Assembly (NCBI RefSeq): GCF_038148855.1
Contig: NZ_JBBVGR010000008.1
Location: 124,001-188,000, forward strand
DNA from: Phycobacter sedimenti
Lineage (GTDB): Bacteria > Pseudomonadota > Alphaproteobacteria > Rhodobacterales > Rhodobacteraceae
Reading direction: 5' to 3'
DNA length: 64,000 bases
Every line of letters starts with the position of its first letter. The stretch's first letter is position 1. This document shows positions 36,120-44,727 of this stretch, one piece after another. A program made the translations under genes and the position numbers. Below the pieces are notes generated by a model. It did no database searches and had not been told where the DNA came from. It saw only the letters and a list, made by a program, of their open reading frames with translations.

Positions 36120-38814
36120 CGTCGCTCTCTTTGAACGGGATGATCGGGGATGCCGACGGCTTTGGCATCTGCCTTTGCCAAAGCCTGAGGATCAAGGCAA
36201 CCTGCCCGATGACAAGCGGCGCAAGGCTGAGCGCGCCGGCAAGCGCAAGTCCGGCAGGGCCGGGATCGGGCAGGCGCAGCAGATCCGAAAGGCCCGGCAG
36301 CCAAAGCGCAGCGCCGATCAGGCCAGAACACAGGACGAGCGCGCCCCAGACGTAGGGATTGCCCGTGACCTCGTTGACCCAAAGCCCTCCGCCCGTACTG
36401 CGCACGTTGAAGACATTCCACAGCTGTGCCAGCGCCAGGGTCAGGAAGGCCACACTCACGGCCTGCTCCTCTTGCAGGTCGAGCCAGAACAGGGCGAGCA
36501 GGAAACCGGTCAGGGTGGCAGCGGTGATCGCGCCGCTCAGGAATCCGATCCGGGACCATTCGGGCCGCCCGGCAATCGGCTCGGCGGGATCGCGCGGCGG
36601 GCGGGACATGATGCCCTCATCTCCTTTTCCCAGCCCCAGCGCAAAGGCGGGAAAGACATCCGTTACAAGGTTCAGGAACAGGATCTGCAGCGGCAAAAGC
36701 GGCGCAGGCAGGCCCGCGCCCACGGCGATGCCGACAACCAGAACCTCGCTGACGTTGCAGGACATCAGGTAGACCACGAATTTGCGGATGTTGTCGAAGA
36801 TCACCCGGCCCTGCCGCATGGCCATGATCAAGGTGCCAAAGGCATCATCCTTCAGCACCACATCGGCAGCTTCACGGGCGACCTGCGTGCCGCGCTGACC
36901 CATGGCAATCCCGATGTCGGACTTCTTGAGGGCAGGCGCATCGTTCACCCCGTCCCCGGTCATCGCCACCACGTGGCCTGCCTTTTGAAACAGACGCACG
37001 AGGCTCAGCTTGGTTTCCGGAGCAACGCGGGCAAAGACATCCGCGGACAGAATCCGCGCCCGCAGATCGGGGTCGACCGTTTCAGGGTCGAAATCGCGCA
37101 GCTCCTTGCCTTCGATGACATGCAGACCACCTTCGGCCAGTCCGGCCTGCCGGGCAATGGTGGCGGCAGTATCGGCGTGATCTCCGGTGATCATTGCCAC
37201 GCGAACCCCCGCCTCGAGGCTAGAGCGGATTGCATCGGGCACATCGGCGCGCAAAGGGTCGAGGAAACAGACCAGACTCACCAGGGCCAGCCCCTCGTAG
37301 GGGTCTTCATCGGGGGATCTTGTCTGTTTGGTGGCAAGCGCCAGAAGCCGCAGACCTTCGCGTGCAGCGGCGGATTGCCGGTCTGCCCAGGCCCTGCGCG
37401 CGGTTGCATCCAGCGGCACGGGGCCGTCCGGATGAAATTCATGCGTGCACTGCTCAAGCACGGCTTCGGGAGCGCCCTTGATGGCATAGAAGAAACAATC
37501 ACCCTCGGCGTGGACGCTGGCCATCATGTTGTGGCCGGGATCAAAGGCGTGTTCGGCAACCTGCGGGCAGGTTTCTTCAAGGCTGCGCAGGTTCATGCCG
37601 GCGCCTCGGGCCGCGTGCAACAGAGCGACTTCCATCGGCTCGCCGCTGGTTTCTGCCGCAGCGGCGGCTAGGGTGGCGTTGTTGCATAAGGCCCCGATGC
37701 GCAGGGCGAGGTTCAGCCGCCCGTCGCCGGGTGCAAATTTGCCATGATCCAGCGCCCTGTCACCATCCGCAAAGAGATAGCGTACCACGGCCATTTCATT
37801 CTCGGTGAGCGTGCCGGTCTTGTCTGTCAGGATCAGGGTTGTCGCCCCCAGGGTTTCGACCGAGGAGAGCCGCGTGATGACCGCGTTCTGCGCCGCCATG
37901 CGCCACATGCCGCGTGCAAGACACAAGGTCGCGACAATGGGCAGCCCTTCGGGCACGGCGGCCACCGCAAGTGCAGTCCCGGTGCGGATCATGTCGATCA
38001 GGGCATGGCCGCGTATCACGCCCACGACCACCATCAGAACCGCCAGTCCAAGGGTAAGCCAGACCAGCCGGTGCCCCAACCTGTCCAGCCGCCGCTCCAG
38101 AGGCGAAACTTCGGCCTGTGCCGCTTCGGTCAGCGCGCTGATGCGCCCGATTTCGGTCTGCATGCCGGTGGCGGTGACCACGGCTTCTGCGGCGCCCTGG
38201 GTGATGGCGGTGCCCTTGAAGACCATATTGCTGCGCGCGTGCAGATCGGTCTGGACGGGCAGGGCTGAGATTCCCTTGGCGACGGGCAGCGATTCCCCGG
38301 TCAGGATCGATTCGTCGCTTTGCAGGTTCGAGGCCTGCAGAAGGCGCAGGTCGGCGGTGATCACATCGCCCGCATCCAGGATCACGATATCCCCCGGAAC
38401 CAGATCGCGGGCATCGATGCGCTGCACCCGGCCGCCGCGACGCACCAGCGTCTGCACCTCGGCAATCCGCAGCAGCGCCTCCATGGAACGCACCGCCCGC
38501 AGCTCGGTGAAAAAGCCTATTGCGCCGTTGAACAGGATAACGACAAGGATCGCGATCCCTTCGGCCAGGTCCCCGAAGGCAAAGGATAAAAGGGCCGCCG
38601 CAGCAAGCAGCCAGATGATGATGCTACGAAACTGATGCGCGATGAGCGACGACAGGCTTTGTGGCTTCTGCGCCCTGAGCTGGTTCGCCCCATAACGGGC
38701 GCGCCTTTCTTCGATCTCCCGCGCAGTCAGACCATGGGTGCGATCAACACTCAGCGCCGCGATGATTTCCTCGCACGCAAGAGCATGGGGCGCGGCGCCC
38801 GTGACTTCTGCCAT
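36106..38814 (-). CDS. P2-type cation-transporting ATPase
   Basis: About 902 residues. Phosphorylation motif is LTDKTGTLTENEMAV, the actuator loop has SILTGESLPV, and the hinge has GDGVNDAPALKKSDIGIAMG. Helix M4 contains AVPEGLPIVATL; the PEGLP motif is typical of Ca2+- and Na+/Mg2+-type P2 pumps, not of heavy-metal P1 pumps. An N-terminal cation_ATPase_N domain (LSVDRTHGLTAREIEERRARYGAN) agrees. I use the ATG at 38814 (GGAG ribosome site) instead of the GTG at 38829. It follows the phasin gene, 46 bp downstream, and overlaps the TauE-like gene. Ion specificity is not certain. Confidence 0.9.
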   Translation of the reverse strand: MAEVTGAAPHALACEEIIAALSVDRTHGLTAREIEERRARYGANQLRAQKPQSLSSLIAHQFRSIIIWLLAAAALLSFAFGDLAEGIAILVVILFNGAIGFFTELRAVRSMEALLRIAEVQTLVRRGGRVQRIDARDLVPGDIVILDAGDVITADLRLLQASNLQSDESILTGESLPVAKGISALPVQTDLHARSNMVFKGTAITQGAAEAVVTATGMQTEIGRISALTEAAQAEVSPLERRLDRLGHRLVWLTLGLAVLMVVVGVIRGHALIDMIRTGTALAVAAVPEGLPIVATLCLARGMWRMAAQNAVITRLSSVETLGATTLILTDKTGTLTENEMAVVRYLFADGDRALDHGKFAPGDGRLNLALRIGALCNNATLAAAAAETSGEPMEVALLHAARGAGMNLRSLEETCPQVAEHAFDPGHNMMASVHAEGDCFFYAIKGAPEAVLEQCTHEFHPDGPVPLDATARRAWADRQSAAAREGLRLLALATKQTRSPDEDPYEGLALVSLVCFLDPLRADVPDAIRSSLEAGVRVAMITGDHADTAATIARQAGLAEGGLHVIEGKELRDFDPETVDPDLRARILSADVFARVAPETKLSLVRLFQKAGHVVAMTGDGVNDAPALKKSDIGIAMGQRGTQVAREAADVVLKDDAFGTLIMAMRQGRVIFDNIRKFVVYLMSCNVSEVLVVGIAVGAGLPAPLLPLQILFLNLVTDVFPAFALGLGKGDEGIMSRPPRDPAEPIAGRPEWSRIGFLSGAITAATLTGFLLALFWLDLQEEQAVSVAFLTLALAQLWNVFNVRSTGGGLWVNEVTGNPYVWGALVLCSGLIGAALWLPGLSDLLRLPDPGPAGLALAGALSLAPLVIGQVALILRLWQRQMPKPSASPIIPFKESDVGPD

Positions 38815-38860
38815 GGTCTTCTCCGTCACGCGGCGGCTGAACCGTCAGCTATGGTCCGGT

Positions 38861-39298
38861 TCAAACCGGAGTGGCATGGCGGTGGCCCGCATCCTTTACC
38901 GTGTCAGAGACAGCTTCCATGGTTTCCTTGTTCGCCGCAACCTCGGCCGAGGTGACGAGCTCGGCGCTGCGGGTGCAAAGATCAATCCATTCCTGCACGT
39001 CTTCGGTGATCCGTTCGGCCGACTGCATCTGCCAGTCGTGCAGGGCCTTTGCGGCTGCCGCAGGATCGGTGGTGCCGGTTTCGAACATCGCAGCCGTTGT
39101 CTGCAGCGCGGTGCGTGCCGCCGTGTGGCGCCGCTCGAACCAATGCTTGCTGAAGGTCTCAACCTCGTTCAGGAGGCGTTCCTGCATATCCCAGAACTGG
39201 TGCACTTGCGGGCCGACCAGCGGGCTGAGCGATGAAAGCGCTTGCACAGGACCTGTGGAAGCGGTGGATTTCTTCTTTGTTTGGCGGGTATTGGCCAT
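38861..39298 (-). CDS. Phasin-family protein
   Basis: 145 residues, almost all helical, with no signal peptide. A Lys/Thr-rich N-terminus (MANTRQTKKKSTAS) leads into a heptad-like amphipathic region (FWDMQERLLNEVETFSKHWF) typical of phasin_2 proteins that coat polyhydroxyalkanoate granules. A ribosome site AGAGGTG precedes the ATG. It is the first gene before the P-type ATPase, and an FNR-type box lies about 120 bp upstream. Whether it binds PHA granules or serves as a general stress protein cannot be told. Confidence 0.75.
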   Translation of the reverse strand: MANTRQTKKKSTASTGPVQALSSLSPLVGPQVHQFWDMQERLLNEVETFSKHWFERRHTAARTALQTTAAMFETGTTDPAAAAKALHDWQMQSAERITEDVQEWIDLCTRSAELVTSAEVAANKETMEAVSDTVKDAGHRHATPV

Positions 39299-39419
39299 GG
39301 GTGCACCTCTATGTTTGGTTCAAAGACAACAAGAGCCAGATCCGGCGCCAGAGACATGCTCTGGCGGGCGCCTGACCAACCTATAGCAGTCAGTCTAACC
39401 TGATTCCGCGGCCATCACA

Positions 39420-39433
39420 TTGACCCGCGTCAA
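39420..39433. promoter_or_regulatory. FNR/FnrL-type binding site
   Basis: TTGACCCGCGTCAA is a perfect dyad of the TTGAC-N4-GTCAA form recognised by FnrL-like regulators in Rhodobacterales. It lies 122 bp upstream of the leftward phasin gene. The rest of 39299-39580 shows no gene. Confidence 0.65.
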
Positions 39434-39580
39434 TATTGCGCATGGGTTTAGTTTGTAGCCTGTTGGTTCCGCACGGATCTGAGGCAGTGCCTGCCAAGTG
39501 ACCACATGAGGGCCTGGCCATCAGCCAAATATTCAACCGCGCCTTAACGGCAACCGCCTGCTTTATACCCGGCTTTTGGG

Positions 39581-39629
39581 AAAGTGGTGAGCCGTGCAGG
39601 ATTCGAACCTGCGACCCACTGATTAAAAG
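39581..39629. repeat. attL: 49-bp copy of the tRNA-Lys 3' end
   Basis: Identical to 49183-49231, covering the acceptor, T arm, variable region and part of the anticodon arm. Sequence diverges immediately after the shared GATTAAAAG, so the left copy cannot make a tRNA. Confidence 0.95.
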
Positions 39630-39656
39630 AACGGCTAGAGCCATTTCTCTGCATTT

Positions 39657-39753
39657 CGCCAGAATTCGCCACACTTCCAAAAGCAAAGTAAAAACAATGA
39701 TTTGTGTTGACTGGTGTTCCGCCGTGCCGCCATGACTAACGCCAGAATTCGCC
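39657..39753. repeat. Paired 14-bp direct repeats inside attL
   Basis: CGCCAGAATTCGCC occurs at 39657-39670 and again at 39740-39753, between attL and the integrase start. Position and size suit integrase arm-type binding sites or autoregulatory sites. Confidence 0.55.
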
Positions 39754-39760
39754 GCCATTT

Positions 39761-39782
39761 GCTTCCGTATAGCTTCCGGAAG
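39761..39782. repeat. 22-bp subterminal repeat, left copy
   Basis: GCTTCCGTAT-A-GCTTCCGGAAG recurs at 49102-49123 with one mismatch. Here it is 178 bp inside attL and just upstream of the integrase gene. It contains its own short direct repeat (GCTTCCG) and a TTCCGGAA dyad. Confidence 0.65.
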
Positions 39783-39810
39783 CAGGCCGTAAGTAAGGAG
39801 AGGTCTGGAT

Positions 39811-40995
39811 ATGTTCAAACTAACCAAGCGCAGTGTTGAGGGATTGGCTGCCGAAGAAAAGGACTACCTCGCTTGGGATCGGGACATGCGCGGATTTGGC
39901 ATTCGTGTCTATCCATCGGGCAAAAAGACGTACTTGGTTCAGTATCGCGCTGGACGGCGCACAAGACGAATTACCATAGGACAACATGGCGTGCTGACTG
40001 CCGAGGAGGCTCGCATCCGAGCGAAGCAGCTTTTGGGCGATGTGGCGCGCGGGTCGGACCCTTCCGCCGAGAAACAGGCTAAGCGACGCGCCCCAACTGT
40101 TGCCGGTCTCTGTGACAGGTTCCTCGAAGAATATGTCGAGCAGCATTGCAAGCCGACAACCGCACGAGATTACCACAGCATTATTCGCCGGTTCATTCGG
40201 CCTCGTCTCGGGCCGCTACCGATTGCAGAGGTCACGCGAGCGGACGTGGTAGCGTTTCACCATGCGTTGCGCGACACGCCCTACCAGGCCAACCGTGCGG
40301 CGAGTATGTTGTCCAAACTTTTCAATCTGGCCGAAGATTGGGGCTTGCGTCAGGCCGGATCGAACCCGGCACGGCGCATCAAGAAGTTTCGGGAAGAGGA
40401 AAAGAAACGCTATCTCTCAGATGCCGAACAGATGCGGCTTGGCAAAGTACTCGCAGAGGCGCTGGAAGAGGGCTCAGAGTCCGTCTATGCGGTGTCAGCC
40501 ATCCTCCTGCTGATTTTCACCGGATGCCGCCTCAGCGAGATTCTGACGCTCCGCTGGGACTATGTGATAAGCCACCATTTGGAGTTGCCCGACAGCAAGA
40601 CAGGGCGGCGGCGTATCCCGCTCCCTAGGGAGGCTTACGACATTCTCATGGAGCTGCCCCGCGAGGCCGGAAACCCTTACGTTATTCTGGGCGAAGTGGA
40701 TGGCGCACCTTTGGTCAACTTGCAGAAGCCTTGGCGACGCATCCGGTCAAAAGCCGGTTTGGATGATGTTCGTATCCACGATCTGCGGCACACCTATGCG
40801 TCGGTCGCGATGAAAGACGGAATCGATCCGTTCACGCTCAAAGAAATCATGGGGCACAAGAACCTAACGACGACCTTGCGCTACGCGCACCTAGCGGATG
40901 ATGCTGTACAGCGTGCGGCGGGATCGATCGCGGCAAGGTTGGCGCGGGCAGTACGTCAGGACAAGCCAAGGACGCCTCTTAGGGTTGCTGGGTAA
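39811..40995 (+). CDS. int: Tyrosine recombinase (integrase) of the tRNA-Lys element
   Basis: 394 residues. N-terminal DUF4102-like domain (about 1-85: LTKRSVEGLAAEEKDYLAWD), SAM-like core-binding domain (about 95-190) and catalytic domain (about 200-370). All catalytic residues are in place: Arg240 (FTGCRLSEIL), Lys263 (DSKTGRRR), His323 and Arg326 (RIHDLRHTYA), His349 (GHKNLTTT) and the nucleophile Tyr358 (LRYAHL). It belongs to the P4-type integrases that insert into tRNA 3' ends. Ribosome site AAGGAG is well placed. It should catalyse recombination between the 49-bp repeats. Confidence 0.96.
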   Translation: MFKLTKRSVEGLAAEEKDYLAWDRDMRGFGIRVYPSGKKTYLVQYRAGRRTRRITIGQHGVLTAEEARIRAKQLLGDVARGSDPSAEKQAKRRAPTVAGLCDRFLEEYVEQHCKPTTARDYHSIIRRFIRPRLGPLPIAEVTRADVVAFHHALRDTPYQANRAASMLSKLFNLAEDWGLRQAGSNPARRIKKFREEEKKRYLSDAEQMRLGKVLAEALEEGSESVYAVSAILLLIFTGCRLSEILTLRWDYVISHHLELPDSKTGRRRIPLPREAYDILMELPREAGNPYVILGEVDGAPLVNLQKPWRRIRSKAGLDDVRIHDLRHTYASVAMKDGIDPFTLKEIMGHKNLTTTLRYAHLADDAVQRAAGSIAARLARAVRQDKPRTPLRVAG

Positions 40996-41074
40996 CTTGT
41001 TGTTGTTCGACCTGCTCTTCTATTAGTTAACTCAGACGCCATAGGTCTCAGCTGGCCAATAGGCACGAGGTGGT

Positions 41075-41779
41075 TTGAACGATGAAAGAAGCCGACCCAA
41101 AATGACTTTGCGAGAAGAGATCGCCGCAAGGGTTTCTGATGCGTTTGTCCAAAACCTCCACCAGCTTATCGAAGCGCAGTGTGACACCAGCCAATTCAAA
41201 GACAAGTTGGTGCATTTCCTGGTCCGATACGAGCGTTACTTTGCGAGTACTCCTGCGGTAACCCGCAACGAACGGCGTGTGCAAATCTCTCGACTTCATG
41301 ACAAGGCCTCAGGGTTCTTGATGGCTCTAGAAAATCTACACCCGGAAATTGTTGGCAGGATCAGCGCTCAGCTAAACGAATTGACGCATCAGGATAGGTG
41401 GGAAGGCTTCGATGTCTTTGACCTCGAGCAGAGCTTGCCGCCGGACGACGACACACCGCATGTGGCGAGGCTAGCATGTGAAAGAATTCGTCAGGCCTGT
41501 AAGCTTGAGCTAGATTTCCTCGACGCGACCAAGGGCGCCCCAAAGGGAAGCACGAACCCGTCGCTAGATCAGATTATTATTGATTTGGCAGCGCTCTACG
41601 AGATTGAGACTGGGAATTCGGCTATGTCACACTGCTATCGTGATGCGACCGTCGAAGACGAATTCAACGGAAAATTTTTCCTCATGACGAAAGTGTTTCT
41701 CGAAGAATGCGCACCCGATCTGGTGACAACCCCCATCGCTCTTGGAAAGCGCATTCATCGAGTCCTGCAAGCTAAATGA
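41075..41779 (+). CDS. Island protein of unknown function
   Basis: 234 residues, no signal peptide or membrane segment, mostly helical by composition; a dense acidic stretch reads EQSLPPDDDTP. I recognise no family. The TTG at 41075 is preceded by GAGG, but the ATG at 41102 (MTLREEIAARV) is a serious alternative. It follows the integrase by 79 bp in the same direction and is more AT-rich than the chromosome. Could be a regulator or part of the cargo. Confidence 0.6.
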   Translation: MNDERSRPKMTLREEIAARVSDAFVQNLHQLIEAQCDTSQFKDKLVHFLVRYERYFASTPAVTRNERRVQISRLHDKASGFLMALENLHPEIVGRISAQLNELTHQDRWEGFDVFDLEQSLPPDDDTPHVARLACERIRQACKLELDFLDATKGAPKGSTNPSLDQIIIDLAALYEIETGNSAMSHCYRDATVEDEFNGKFFLMTKVFLEECAPDLVTTPIALGKRIHRVLQAK

Positions 41780-41885
41780 CCTTCACACACCACATAGGGT
41801 TCGAGAAAAATCCTATGTGGTGTTACCGGGCGATTTGTTTACGCCGCATAAAGCCTACGACGCAACGACATGCAGCGAGGCAGAT

Positions 41886-42110
41886 ATGCAAACACAACGT
41901 GACCCCGACTACTACGACCGCCTGATCGACGAGAAAGAGGCCGCTAGCTATCTCTGCTATTCCGTGCGCGCCTTGCAGAACTGGCGTGTGCGGGGTGGTG
42001 GCCCGTTATTCATCAAGGTCTCTGGCCGGTCAGTGCGTTACACCCGGCGCGATCTGCAACAGTGGATCGCGGACAAACGCGTCGCCAACACCAGCGCCGC
42101 ACCTTCCTAA
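41886..42110 (+). CDS. AlpA-like helix-turn-helix protein (probable excisionase/regulator)
   Basis: 74 residues from the ATG at 41886 (ribosome site AGCGAGG). The MerR/AlpA-type winged HTH is plain: LIDEKEAASYLCYSVRALQN leads to WRVRGGGPLFIKVSGRSVRY and RRDLQQWIADKR. Such small proteins act as recombination directionality factors or as activators of integrase in P4-like islands. A longer in-frame start at 41742 exists but overlaps the previous gene and adds unrelated sequence. Confidence 0.85.
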   Translation: MQTQRDPDYYDRLIDEKEAASYLCYSVRALQNWRVRGGGPLFIKVSGRSVRYTRRDLQQWIADKRVANTSAAPS

Positions 42111-42247
42111 ACACCGAGTTTTGCCCCGCAACGGTTGGTAGCGGTTGTGGGGATTTTGGGGCCGGACGGCTCTTCCAAGGGCGTGGGGTAAACGCACCTC
42201 ACGCCCTTTCTGTATCCGCTGCCAGACACACCAAAGGAGATTGTCCT

Positions 42248-42469
42248 ATGAACAACCAACCCGCTCACAAACTCAGGCTTGGCCTGATCACTGCAACCAT
42301 CTGGGCCAACGATGGGTTTTACTCCATCGACTTGGCACGCTCATACAAGAACGCAGATGGGCAATGGCAAAACACCAACAGCCTTGCGCATTCAGATCTT
42401 TTGAATGCTGCCAAATGCCTGGAACGGGCAGAAATCTGGATTGGGAGACAGATCAATGGAGGCAAATAA
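42248..42469 (+). CDS. Small island protein upstream of the replication initiator
   Basis: 73 residues (MNNQPAHKLRLGLITATIWA...), start fixed by a strong AAAGGAGA ribosome site. The sequence alternates strands (KLRLGLITATIWANDGFYSI) and ends in an amphipathic helix (LLNAAKCLERAEIWIGRQ). It overlaps the start of the replication gene by 14 bp, so it is probably co-translated and replication-linked, perhaps nucleic-acid binding. I do not recognise the family. Confidence 0.65.
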   Translation: MNNQPAHKLRLGLITATIWANDGFYSIDLARSYKNADGQWQNTNSLAHSDLLNAAKCLERAEIWIGRQINGGK

Positions 42470-43841
42470 TGCGAAAGCCGGACAGCATGTCCGGCCCCAA
42501 AACAAAAGCTACCCCGCCGGAGGCTCCCGAACGCGCGGCGAGACCCGACATTCGGATGGGCGCGCGCCCAAGAGGGGGGTGATAGTAGCACCCCCCTCTG
42601 GAAATACAGAAACCCCGGAAGACTACACCGTGTTGCACAGAGGTTTTGATACACTGGCCCTCTCTATTCAGGCGAATATTGGTCCTGAGCTTTTTGAATA
42701 CCTGGAAGCGCAGAAAGCGATTGCCGAGGAGGAGCAGAAAGACGTTCTGATCACCTATGGAGGCGCTCAGTTTTTGCTCAAGCCCTATGGTGGAAAAGGC
42801 TATCGATATCTTCTGGATGGTGGCCCCGAGGGAGCAAGCTGGTCGATCAAGAAACCCAATGTCAGGGACAAGTGGGGCATCCGCCTGTCGTTCGGCTCGT
42901 TCTTCCTCTCAGTCTATGGGCTAGGAGCCGCCAAGGCGCACTGTGAACGGGTTTTGGACACGTTCGGGGTTCGATTTGGACCAGAGGATGTCAGCATCTC
43001 TCGCGCTGACTTCTGCGTCGATGTGTTGGCGAATGGCCTAACGTTGGACCCCAATAACCTGATTGCGCACAGCGCAGCACGGCGGCGAGATAATATTACC
43101 CATGAGGATGTAGCCGTGCATGGAAAGTCTGGCTGGGTGTCATCCGTCACGTCAGGCAGCATCGCAAACCGGCAAGTGATAATCTACAACAAGCGGTCTG
43201 AGGTGATTGCCCACGGCAAGAGCCACTGGTGGGATATCTGGAACCATACGTTACGTAGTGGGGTGGGCAATACGAACGCCCCCTATACGTTACGTAGTGG
43301 GTACGTCCCAGGCCCGCTTTCCCCCGAAAAAGAACGCGCAGCAAAGAACCAAGTTTGGCGGGTTGAATTCCGAGCGGGCAAAGCGCTGTTGAAAGATCGC
43401 TGGGGCATTCGCACGTGGGATCAATTCTTCAACCAGTTCGGCGATCTATGCCGCTCGTCCGGTGAGCTTGTACGTTATGCCGAACCCGACCCAACCGACA
43501 GCAACCGCGCCCGTTGGCCCAACCACCCCTTATGGGATGTGGTGTGTGCTGAGATGAATGACGATCTGGTTGAAATGCGCAGCGGTGCAGACCCCAACCC
43601 TATGAAGGAAGTACAGCGCGAAGAGCATATCGCGAGCCTTCTGAAACAGGTGACGGGCACATGTATCACGATGGCGGCGCTTGAGGGTTGGGGGCATTCG
43701 GAACTGCCAACGGCATTCAGCAGTTTTGCGGAACGGATGACTGAGGCAGCAAACGATAACCCTGAGCGCACTGCCAAGCAGTTGCAGGACGCAAAGGACC
43801 GATATGTGTTTGTTCGCAGGTTAGATGAACCGCCTACATAA
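42456..43841 (+). CDS. Phage-type replication initiation factor (Rep_trans-like)
   Basis: About 461 residues from the ATG at 42456. After a basic, Pro-rich tail of about 55 residues come blocks resembling the Replication initiation factor family of filamentous phages and plasmids: VSISRADFCVDVL, RQVIIYNKRSEVI and WRVEFRAGKALLKDRWGIRT. Members nick one strand at a double-strand origin to start rolling-circle replication. Within the gene the peptide TLRSG is repeated 13 residues apart because the DNA repeat ATACGTTACGTAGTGGG is duplicated in frame. More copies of ACGTTAC-type repeats lie at the 3' end. Family call is from motifs only. Confidence 0.65.
   Translation: MEANNAKAGQHVRPQNKSYPAGGSRTRGETRHSDGRAPKRGVIVAPPSGNTETPEDYTVLHRGFDTLALSIQANIGPELFEYLEAQKAIAEEEQKDVLITYGGAQFLLKPYGGKGYRYLLDGGPEGASWSIKKPNVRDKWGIRLSFGSFFLSVYGLGAAKAHCERVLDTFGVRFGPEDVSISRADFCVDVLANGLTLDPNNLIAHSAARRRDNITHEDVAVHGKSGWVSSVTSGSIANRQVIIYNKRSEVIAHGKSHWWDIWNHTLRSGVGNTNAPYTLRSGYVPGPLSPEKERAAKNQVWRVEFRAGKALLKDRWGIRTWDQFFNQFGDLCRSSGELVRYAEPDPTDSNRARWPNHPLWDVVCAEMNDDLVEMRSGADPNPMKEVQREEHIASLLKQVTGTCITMAALEGWGHSELPTAFSSFAERMTEAANDNPERTAKQLQDAKDRYVFVRRLDEPPT
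43246..43301. repeat. Two in-gene iteron-like repeats
   Basis: ATACGTTACGTAGTGGG at 43246-43262 and 43285-43301, identical and exactly 39 bp apart, inside the replication gene. The 39-bp period keeps the reading frame. Confidence 0.75.
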
Positions 43842-43857
43842 CGTTACCTATACGTAG
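43833..43857. repeat. Imperfect dyad around the replication gene stop
   Basis: CCTACATA ... TACGTAGG with ACGTTAC inside; 7 of 8 arm bases pair. It overlaps the stop codon of the replication gene and shares its core with the next dyad and the in-gene repeats. Confidence 0.55.
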
Positions 43858-43878
43858 GAACGACCCGGAGATCAGAAT

Positions 43879-43905
43879 CTCCCTACGTATACGTTACGTA
43901 GGGAG
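43879..43905. repeat. Perfect 11-bp inverted repeat, candidate origin or Rep site
   Basis: CTCCCTACGTA-TACGT-TACGTAGGGAG. The arms match perfectly and contain the same TACGTTACGTAG word as the in-gene repeats. Placed 38 bp after the replication gene, it could be a nick-site hairpin, an initiator-binding site or a terminator. No T run follows, which argues against a terminator. Confidence 0.65.
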
Positions 43906-44433
43906 CATCGGACTGATAAGCAGGCGTTCGCTGTTCAAGGCACTATTGTCAGCAATGCGCAGATAGCGACATTTGCAAAGTCGGGTGTGATCGGGCACGA
44001 TTTTAGGCCCGACCGACCCAAACCTGCCGTCCGCCCTATTGTCATGATGCTGCACTGCGGCGCATGGCATAGCTGCCATTCACCAATACACTGACTGGGA
44101 GGTGGTTCAGGTAGTGCGATGAGGAACCGTAATTTGGAAACTGCGGTCCCTTCGACCTACCCGGGCAGGTGAATAACTCCGTCGTGATCCGGGGATAGGA
44201 TCAACAATCAAAGAAAACGATCAAAGAAAACGATCCAGCCAAATTTTTACAAGTAATGGTGCTCAGCCTTGCCCCTAGGTTGTATTCGGCGCATTTTAGA
44301 CATCGGCTTCAAAAGTGGACCAAGAAACTCCTTTCGCTGCCGAACTTGCCGCAAAGGCACGAATCTGATAGATGATCCCTATTAGGGAGCGACATACATC
44401 TTGACCGTACGGGAACGCTGGACTAGATAAACG
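43906..44433. other. Non-coding island segment before higB
   Basis: About 530 bp with no convincing gene. It contains the left copy of a 26-bp repeat (43960-43985) and a short tandem AATCAAAGAAAACGATC / CAAAGAAAACGATC motif near 44205-44233. The higBA promoter must lie at its right end. Confidence 0.35.
43960..43985. repeat. 26-bp island repeat, copy 1
   Basis: CAGATAG-C-GAC-A-TTTGCAAAGTCGGG; the second copy at 46860-46885 differs at two positions. The pair brackets the HigBA and YjzC-like genes. Confidence 0.55.
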
Positions 44434-44727
44434 ATGAGAATCATTGCTCGACCGAAGTTGATTGCCTTTTCCAAACGCTTCCCGGACTCGAAGTCGCAGC
44501 TGGATGTATGGTGGGCAGAAGCGCATCGCACGAACTGGAAAACACCAGCTGAGGTCAAAGCGCAGTATCGCAACGCAAGCATTTTGAAGGGCGGACGAGT
44601 GGTCTTCAATATTTGTGGCAACAAATATCGACTGATTGTCAGGTTCGACTACGAGAAGGGTATTGGCTTTGTTCGGTTCCTCGGAACTCACGAGGAATAT
44701 GATCAAATCGACGCGGAGGAAGTATGA
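44434..44727 (+). CDS. higB: HigB-family toxin (RelE superfamily mRNA interferase)
   Basis: 97 residues, the standard size of HigB. Typical blocks are LIAFSKRFPDSKSQLDVWWA, ILKGGRVVFNICGNKYRLIV and the C-terminal FVRFLGTHEEYDQIDAEEV. HigB cleaves mRNA, usually on the ribosome. The order toxin-then-antitoxin is the hallmark of higBA operons. The stop overlaps the antitoxin start (ATGA). It probably stabilises the element in its host. Confidence 0.92.
   Translation: MRIIARPKLIAFSKRFPDSKSQLDVWWAEAHRTNWKTPAEVKAQYRNASILKGGRVVFNICGNKYRLIVRFDYEKGIGFVRFLGTHEEYDQIDAEEV

Noticed and set aside
36076..37671. 531-codon plus-strand frame
   Set aside because: Antisense to the P-type ATPase, which has all its conserved motifs.
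39581..39655. A second tRNA-Lys gene at the left island end
   Set aside because: Only the 49-bp 3' portion matches; the D arm and 5' acceptor are missing, so it is an attachment-site remnant.
39390..39827. Minus-strand 145-codon frame across attL
   Set aside because: Runs through the att repeat and into the integrase start; no ribosome site or known family.
43246..43905. CRISPR array
   Set aside because: Repeats are few, unevenly spaced and inside a coding gene, and no cas genes are present.
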